From the NCBI GenBank assembly GCA_002412925.1, contig DHVZ01000077.1:62001-126000 (forward strand): DNA of 64,000 bases, given 5' to 3'. Shown piece by piece: positions 60,177 to 64,000 of the stretch (position 1 is its first letter; each line of letters opens with the position of its first letter). Origin of the DNA: Anaerolineales bacterium UBA5195 (lineage in GTDB: Bacteria; Chloroflexota; Anaerolineae; Anaerolineales; Villigracilaceae). A model generated the notes under the pieces. The model was not told the DNA's origin and did not search any database. It was given only the letters and a program-made list of their open reading frames with translations. The position numbers and the translations under genes are program-made.

Positions 60177-60240
60177 CATCCTTCACCCCATAAGCTTATC
60201 CGGGCAGGCGGGAAAATCCCTGAGACCCTTGATTTTAACA

Positions 60241-60274
60241 CCAAAGAAAACGGCCTGGCATGTTAGCCAGGCCG
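60241..60274 (-). terminator. Terminator of terC
   Basis: On the minus strand CGGCCTGGC / GCCAGGCCG (60266-60274 with 60251-60259), 6-base loop, followed by TTTTCTTT. Begins 7 bases after the terC stop. Confidence 0.85.
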
Positions 60275-60280
60275 CCGCCG

Positions 60281-61063
60281 CTATTTTTTGCGTTTATTTG
60301 AAGTCGGTTTGCCGGGCGACTTGGCTGCATAAGCTGCGTGGAGTTGCACTGGTTCGCTGACGGTGCGCATCCGCAGGTTGAGCATCTCGACAAAGACCGA
60401 GAAGGCCATTGCAAAGTAGATGTATCCTTTTGGAATTTCTTGATGCAAACCTTCCACGATCAAGGCTGTGCCAATTAAGAGCAGGAAGCTCAACGCCAGG
60501 ATTTTGATGGTTGGGTGCCGGTTGACAAATTCGCTGATGGGGGTGGCAGCCAGCATCATGGTAATCACGGCGATGACAACCGCCCCAACCATGACGGCGA
60601 TATTTTTGGCCATCCCGATGGCCGTGATGACAGAATCGAGCGAAAAAACAATATCAAGTAAGCCAATTTGGACGACGACTGCCATTAAAGAGGCTGCTAC
60701 CTTGGCGCTGGTCTTGCCTTCTTTGCCTTCCAGCTTATCGTGAATTTCATGGGTCGATTTGGCAATCAGGAATAAACCGCCGCCTAGCAAAATCAGGTCG
60801 CGCCCCGAAATGCCCAGGTCAAAAAAGGGGAGCTGGAAAAGCGGTTCTTCCAATTTGATAATCCAGCTCAGTGAAAACAGGAGCAGGATGCGCGTCAGCA
60901 TGGCCAACCCGAGTCCCAGTTGGCGGGCGCGCGGCTGCTGTTCATGCGGCAGCCTATCGGCCAGGATCGAAATAAAGACGATGTTGTCGATGCCGAGCAC
61001 GATTTCGAGCACGGTCAGGGTTAAAAGGGCAATGCCGTTTTCGGGAGTGAAGAGAGTTTCCAC
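60281..61063 (-). CDS. TerC-family membrane protein
   Basis: This is a 260-residue protein with seven TM helices. ALLTLTVLEIVLGIDNIVFI and LLDIVFSLDSVITAIGMAKN are the two TerC acidic signature helices; LALSFLLLIGTALIVEGLHQ comes later. The C-terminus is basic, SPGKPTSNKRKK. Family members handle tellurite resistance or manganese export and may metallate secreted proteins. No tellurite operon surrounds it, so a manganese or envelope role is more likely. The 188 bases upstream hold no recognised feature. Confidence 0.93.
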   Translation of the reverse strand: METLFTPENGIALLTLTVLEIVLGIDNIVFISILADRLPHEQQPRARQLGLGLAMLTRILLLFSLSWIIKLEEPLFQLPFFDLGISGRDLILLGGGLFLIAKSTHEIHDKLEGKEGKTSAKVAASLMAVVVQIGLLDIVFSLDSVITAIGMAKNIAVMVGAVVIAVITMMLAATPISEFVNRHPTIKILALSFLLLIGTALIVEGLHQEIPKGYIYFAMAFSVFVEMLNLRMRTVSEPVQLHAAYAAKSPGKPTSNKRKK

Positions 61064-61251
61064 TGGCAGGTTTTTTCCTTTATGCGGGTAGGATAAAGTT
61101 GTCTTCTCGGTAGTTCACGAAACATCTCACAGAAGTTCGGGAGATCCCAAAGACCCACTAATTCTACATCTTTTTGGGTTTTGGTACTGGGTAAAATACA
61201 AGGTTTTTTGGAGATCGCCGTGATAATCTCTGTAGTGAATCTAAAGCCAAG

Positions 61252-62484
61252 CTAAGACGCTACAGCAAACAAGCATTTAAGATAAGCCCCTTCTTTAAAA
61301 CCAATTGGATGGTCAAGGGCGTGACCAGTGCGCTCGATCTCTGTCAACTTGCGCCCCGCTTCTCGTGCGGACTGTTGAATGGACTCGAAAAACGAATCGG
61401 CATCCACTCGGCTGGAGCAGGATGCTTGCACGAGCGAGCCTCCTGTTTGCAAGACGCCCAATCCCAGGCCGGTCAGCTTGCGATAGGCGGCCAATGCAGA
61501 TGCGATTTGTTTTTCGTTTTGGGCAAACATCGGCGGGTCGATGATGACCAGGTCGAAGATGCGTTTTTGCGCCGCCATGCCGGCCAGGACTTCAAAGGCA
61601 TCTTCGGCGAAGGTTTCGTGCGGGACAGTCAATTTGTTGTGTCCCATGTTGCGGACGGCGGCTTCGAGGGCTGGCGCGCTGATATCCACGCTGACAACTT
61701 TTTTCGCGCCGCCGCGCGCGGCATAAACGGAAAATCCGCCTGTATAGGCGAAGACATTTAGCACGGATTTGCCTTTGGATAATTTCTCGACCCGTGCGCG
61801 GTTATCGCGCTGGTCGAGAAAGAAACCTGTCTTCTGCCCGTGAATCGGGTCAGACTCAAAGGTGAGGTCGTTTTCTTTGAACAGGATCAGGTCTGGGGGA
61901 GTCTGAAGCGAGAGCGTCATCCCGTCACGGAGACCGTGCAAAAATTCCGCCTGCTTTTGCAGGGTGCGGCTGAGACGCAGGATCAAATGCTCTGCGGGGC
62001 TGACCTGCCCCAGCGCGTCGCAAAATTCTTTGAGATGGGGAATCCAGGCGGGGGTGTAAAGTTTTAGTACCAGGGTCTCGGCGTAACGGTCAATCACCAG
62101 GCCAGGCAGGCCGTCGTTCTCGCCGTGGACGAGGCGATAGCCGGTGGTGTCCGTTCTTTCCAAAGGCACGCGCAGCTGGGTGGCGGCGGCGAGTTTGTTT
62201 TGAAACCAACCTGCGTTGATGGCAGCGGATTGGCGATGCTGCAAAACGCGCACACGGATCGGAGAAGTGGGATCGTACAACCCGACAGCCAGAAAGTGGC
62301 GCTTGTCGTCGAAGATGACGGCCAGTTCGCCAGGCCCGCCGGTGTGGCTTTGCTCAGTGATGGACTGATCAAAAACCCAGGGATGCCCCAGTCGCAAGGC
62401 GCGCTCTGCGGGGGCGCTGATGCGCATGGCAATTCGTTTTGTGGTTGGGTTGGGAAGTTGGGACAGGGATGGGTTGAAGTTCAT
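61252..62484 (-). CDS. rlmI: Class I rRNA large-subunit methyltransferase, RlmI-like
   Basis: The start at 62484 (MNFNPSLSQLPNPTTKRIAM) is preferred since the frame upstream is made from the palindrome at 62525-62557; ATG 62427 is another choice. 410 residues. PUA-like domain about 20-95 (RISAPAERALRLGHPWVFDQ), then the Rossmann methyltransferase with VLNVFAYTGGFSVYAARGGA, VSVDISAPALEAAVRNM and the DPPMF motif in LVIIDPPMFAQNEKQI, and the Cys region VQASCSSRVDADSF. It is expected to make m5C in 23S rRNA. Confidence 0.92.
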   Translation of the reverse strand: MNFNPSLSQLPNPTTKRIAMRISAPAERALRLGHPWVFDQSITEQSHTGGPGELAVIFDDKRHFLAVGLYDPTSPIRVRVLQHRQSAAINAGWFQNKLAAATQLRVPLERTDTTGYRLVHGENDGLPGLVIDRYAETLVLKLYTPAWIPHLKEFCDALGQVSPAEHLILRLSRTLQKQAEFLHGLRDGMTLSLQTPPDLILFKENDLTFESDPIHGQKTGFFLDQRDNRARVEKLSKGKSVLNVFAYTGGFSVYAARGGAKKVVSVDISAPALEAAVRNMGHNKLTVPHETFAEDAFEVLAGMAAQKRIFDLVIIDPPMFAQNEKQIASALAAYRKLTGLGLGVLQTGGSLVQASCSSRVDADSFFESIQQSAREAGRKLTEIERTGHALDHPIGFKEGAYLKCLFAVAS

Positions 62485-62524
62485 TGTGGATGGGATTATA
62501 CGGTAAAGGTGATACACCAAACGA

Positions 62525-62557
62525 GAAACTCGGAGATTTTCAAAATCTCCGAGTTTC
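62525..62557 (-). terminator. Near-perfect palindrome between the lipoprotein and RlmI genes
   Basis: GAAACTCGGAGATTTT (62525-62540) is mirrored at 62542-62557 around one base. It follows the lipoprotein stop by about 23 bases. Sequences of this CGGAGATTTT type are also common as dispersed repeats, so it may serve as both. Confidence 0.6.
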
Positions 62558-62580
62558 GTAGTCATCATCTCGCTCTGGTC

Positions 62581-63267
62581 TTATGGTTCCAGGGAAATGT
62601 ACCATTTTGGCGTGGTGTCACTGAACATGGCGGTGTTATTTTCATAGGAAGTATAAGGCCATACCACCAGCATGGTTCCCGATTCATCCTTCCCGGCCTG
62701 GATTGCGACCCAGCCTTCGGTTTCGCCGCCGGGCGGAAGATCGGCCTCCAGCGCCGGGTCTGGGATTTTCACGTCAATGAATGAGACACTTTTGTAAATT
62801 TCATTGGTGCTGTCTGTGCCGCGAAAAATTTTCTCGTACACATAGGCCGTGTCTGCCGTCCCAACATATTTGATGCGAATTTTCACAAGCACATATTCCA
62901 TAGACGAATCTTTGTGAGCTTTGTTGAACGCGGAAGTTTGTTTCAACATCGCCATGGCCTCGTCGCCGCGCAGAACTTCCAGCACTCGGATCTCCCAATC
63001 AGCCGTGACCAGCGTTTCCGTGCGTGAGATGGGGTTATTCGGGCTGCTGCCTGGCTGTTCAGCAGGCGCTGCCTGGGTTGGGGGAATTCCGGTTGCCGCT
63101 GCTGTTGGCGAATCCGAAGTCGGAATAGTAGTTGGTTCAGAAGGAACCGGCTCAGAAACAGTCGCTTCGGGAGCAGGCGGTTGTGGCGTAGGAAGTCCAC
63201 ACGCCATTACCAGTAATGCTACAAGGCCAAGCAAAAACACAACCGCGCGATTGGTGAGTGGTTTCAT
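62581..63267 (-). CDS. Lipoprotein of unknown function (DUF4352-like beta domain)
   Basis: The start at 63267 (MKPLTNRAVVFLLGLVALLV) follows GAGGAG by 7 bases; earlier ATGs overlap or precede that site. 228 residues. The lipobox is VMACG near residue 22. A Pro/Thr/Glu-rich linker runs to about 90, then a beta domain (ADWEIRVLEVLRGDEAMAML; SMEYVLVKIRIKYVG; LPPGGETEGWVAIQAGKDES) of the DUF4352 kind found in lipid-anchored proteins. Function unknown. Confidence 0.85.
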   Translation of the reverse strand: MKPLTNRAVVFLLGLVALLVMACGLPTPQPPAPEATVSEPVPSEPTTIPTSDSPTAAATGIPPTQAAPAEQPGSSPNNPISRTETLVTADWEIRVLEVLRGDEAMAMLKQTSAFNKAHKDSSMEYVLVKIRIKYVGTADTAYVYEKIFRGTDSTNEIYKSVSFIDVKIPDPALEADLPPGGETEGWVAIQAGKDESGTMLVVWPYTSYENNTAMFSDTTPKWYISLEP

Positions 63268-63503
63268 GCCCATTCTCCTCATTACTTCTAAAATGGATGT
63301 ATTGGTTCGCAAATCACAAGCGTCCAATGACAGTCGATATTTCAACAGATTACTATAGCGTTTCATCTTTTCATATCCCCAATTTGGTGGGTTTGAAAAA
63401 TTCCACTACGCTGGCGACATTACTGTAACCGCGTCACCAGGTTTTGGCGTTTTGTCGATGTGGATTTTGGCTCACTCACACCACCAGGCTTTTGCGGGCA
63501 ACC

Positions 63504-63561
63504 TTGACAATAAATATTAACTCGTTTATCATATTTCAAATAAATACTAACTCGTATATCA
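63504..63561 (+). promoter_or_regulatory. PadR gene promoter with tandem operator-like repeats
   Basis: TTGACA (63504-63509), 17-base spacer, TATCAT (63527-63532). The element AATAAATAxTAACTCGTxTATCA occurs twice, at 63509-63531 and 63539-63561, spaced 30 bases. The first covers the promoter spacer and -10. The layout suggests autorepression by two dimers. Confidence 0.65.
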
Positions 63562-63582
63562 ATTATTCCTTAGAAGCTCACC

Positions 63583-64000
63583 ATGTCCATTCGTCATGCT
63601 TTACTCGGATTACTTGCCCAAAAACCTCGCCATGGTTACGAACTGCGCGCCGCCTTCGAGGCGGTGGTCGGTGGTGCGGAAGCCTGGGACGTTAAACCTG
63701 CCCAGATCTACACCACGCTTGATCGCCTTGATGAAGCTGGTTTGGTCGAACGCCAATCTGACCTGGGCGAGGGCAGTGAACCTGCCCGTCGGGTTTACGC
63801 CCTGACCGCTGCCGGGCGGACTGCGCTCCACGAGTGGTTTGCCTGCGCGGTGGATAATCAGCATCAGCGTGACGAGTTTTTTGTGAAGCTGATGGTGGCG
63901 CTCTTTTCGGGAGAAGGCAACCTGGAAAAAATCATGCAAACCCAGCGCAGCCATCTTTATCAGGAAATGCACAGCCTGACTTCCTTGCGCGATGGCTACG
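63583..64000 (+). CDS. PadR-family transcriptional regulator (partial, runs past window)
   Basis: ATG at 63583; 139 codons visible. The start MSIRHALLGLLAQKPRHGYE and then IYTTLDRLDEAGLVERQSDL are the PadR winged-helix signature, followed by RRVYALTAAGRTALHEWF. A C-terminal helical domain begins (DEFFVKLMVALFSGEGNLEK) as in PadR-like Vir_act_alpha_C proteins, so this is probably the about 180-residue class. Such regulators often repress an adjacent efflux ABC transporter, to be expected to the right of the window. Confidence 0.93.
   Translation, partial: MSIRHALLGLLAQKPRHGYELRAAFEAVVGGAEAWDVKPAQIYTTLDRLDEAGLVERQSDLGEGSEPARRVYALTAAGRTALHEWFACAVDNQHQRDEFFVKLMVALFSGEGNLEKIMQTQRSHLYQEMHSLTSLRDGY

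Noticed and set aside
1..64000. tRNA, rRNA or CRISPR array
   Set aside because: No T-loop/acceptor combinations, rRNA motifs or regularly spaced repeats were seen on reading; a tRNAscan or Infernal run would settle it.

Overview
The window looks like a chromosomal segment of a Chloroflexota bacterium, probably class Anaerolineae. This is judged by recall from the gene families (an archaeal-like MetG, a two-permease ABC transporter with an AAA-associated ATPase tail, stand-alone lipoproteins without outer-membrane machinery) and by promoters of plain TTGACA/TATAAT type. No rRNA or tRNA gene was seen and no database was searched.

Positions 1-24904 (all minus strand) are the 5' two thirds of an extracellular-type contractile injection system (eCIS, Afp/PVC-like). 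In transcription order it runs: a DUF4157 putative cargo with a toxin-like C-terminus; an FHA-type protein; a two-TM protein; a 2111-residue FHA/TM/Ig-repeat protein; a lipoprotein resembling an amino-acid-binding protein; the AAA+ ATPase; a second DUF4157 protein; the Pvc16-type terminator; the sheath; two tube proteins; a baseplate-hub chaperone; two micro-proteins; a third tube-like protein; a proline-rich protein; a LysM protein; and a VgrG-like spike cut by the window edge. The FHA/TM/Ig/lipoprotein block inside the operon is the most unusual part. I infer that it docks the particle at the cell envelope or senses a signal.

Positions 25273-38757 hold a kinase-like remnant, an ABC transporter with a structured 5' leader, an arsenic block (arsR, permease, two thioredoxin-fold proteins, arsC, acr3), metG behind an attenuator-like leader, a TIR-like protein, a CDF metal transporter and a decayed insertion element with recognisable inverted ends.

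Positions 38875-49243 carry serine biosynthesis (serC, serA, DUF1015), a pseudouridine synthase, a MerR/TipA-type regulator with a 19-bp-spaced and probably leaderless promoter, and a c-di-GMP operon (GGDEF sensor, HAD phosphatase, HD-GYP).

Positions 49371-64000 carry a broken GMC oxidoreductase, a SpoIIM-like membrane protein, an MrfA/MrfB-like DNA repair pair (the helicase has an HNH insertion and three repeat-derived in-frame insertions), a secreted protein, a GT-C glycosyltransferase, a radical SAM protein, a class III nucleotide cyclase, TerC, an RlmI-like methyltransferase, a lipoprotein and the start of a PadR regulator. Dispersed palindromic repeats occur both between and within genes.
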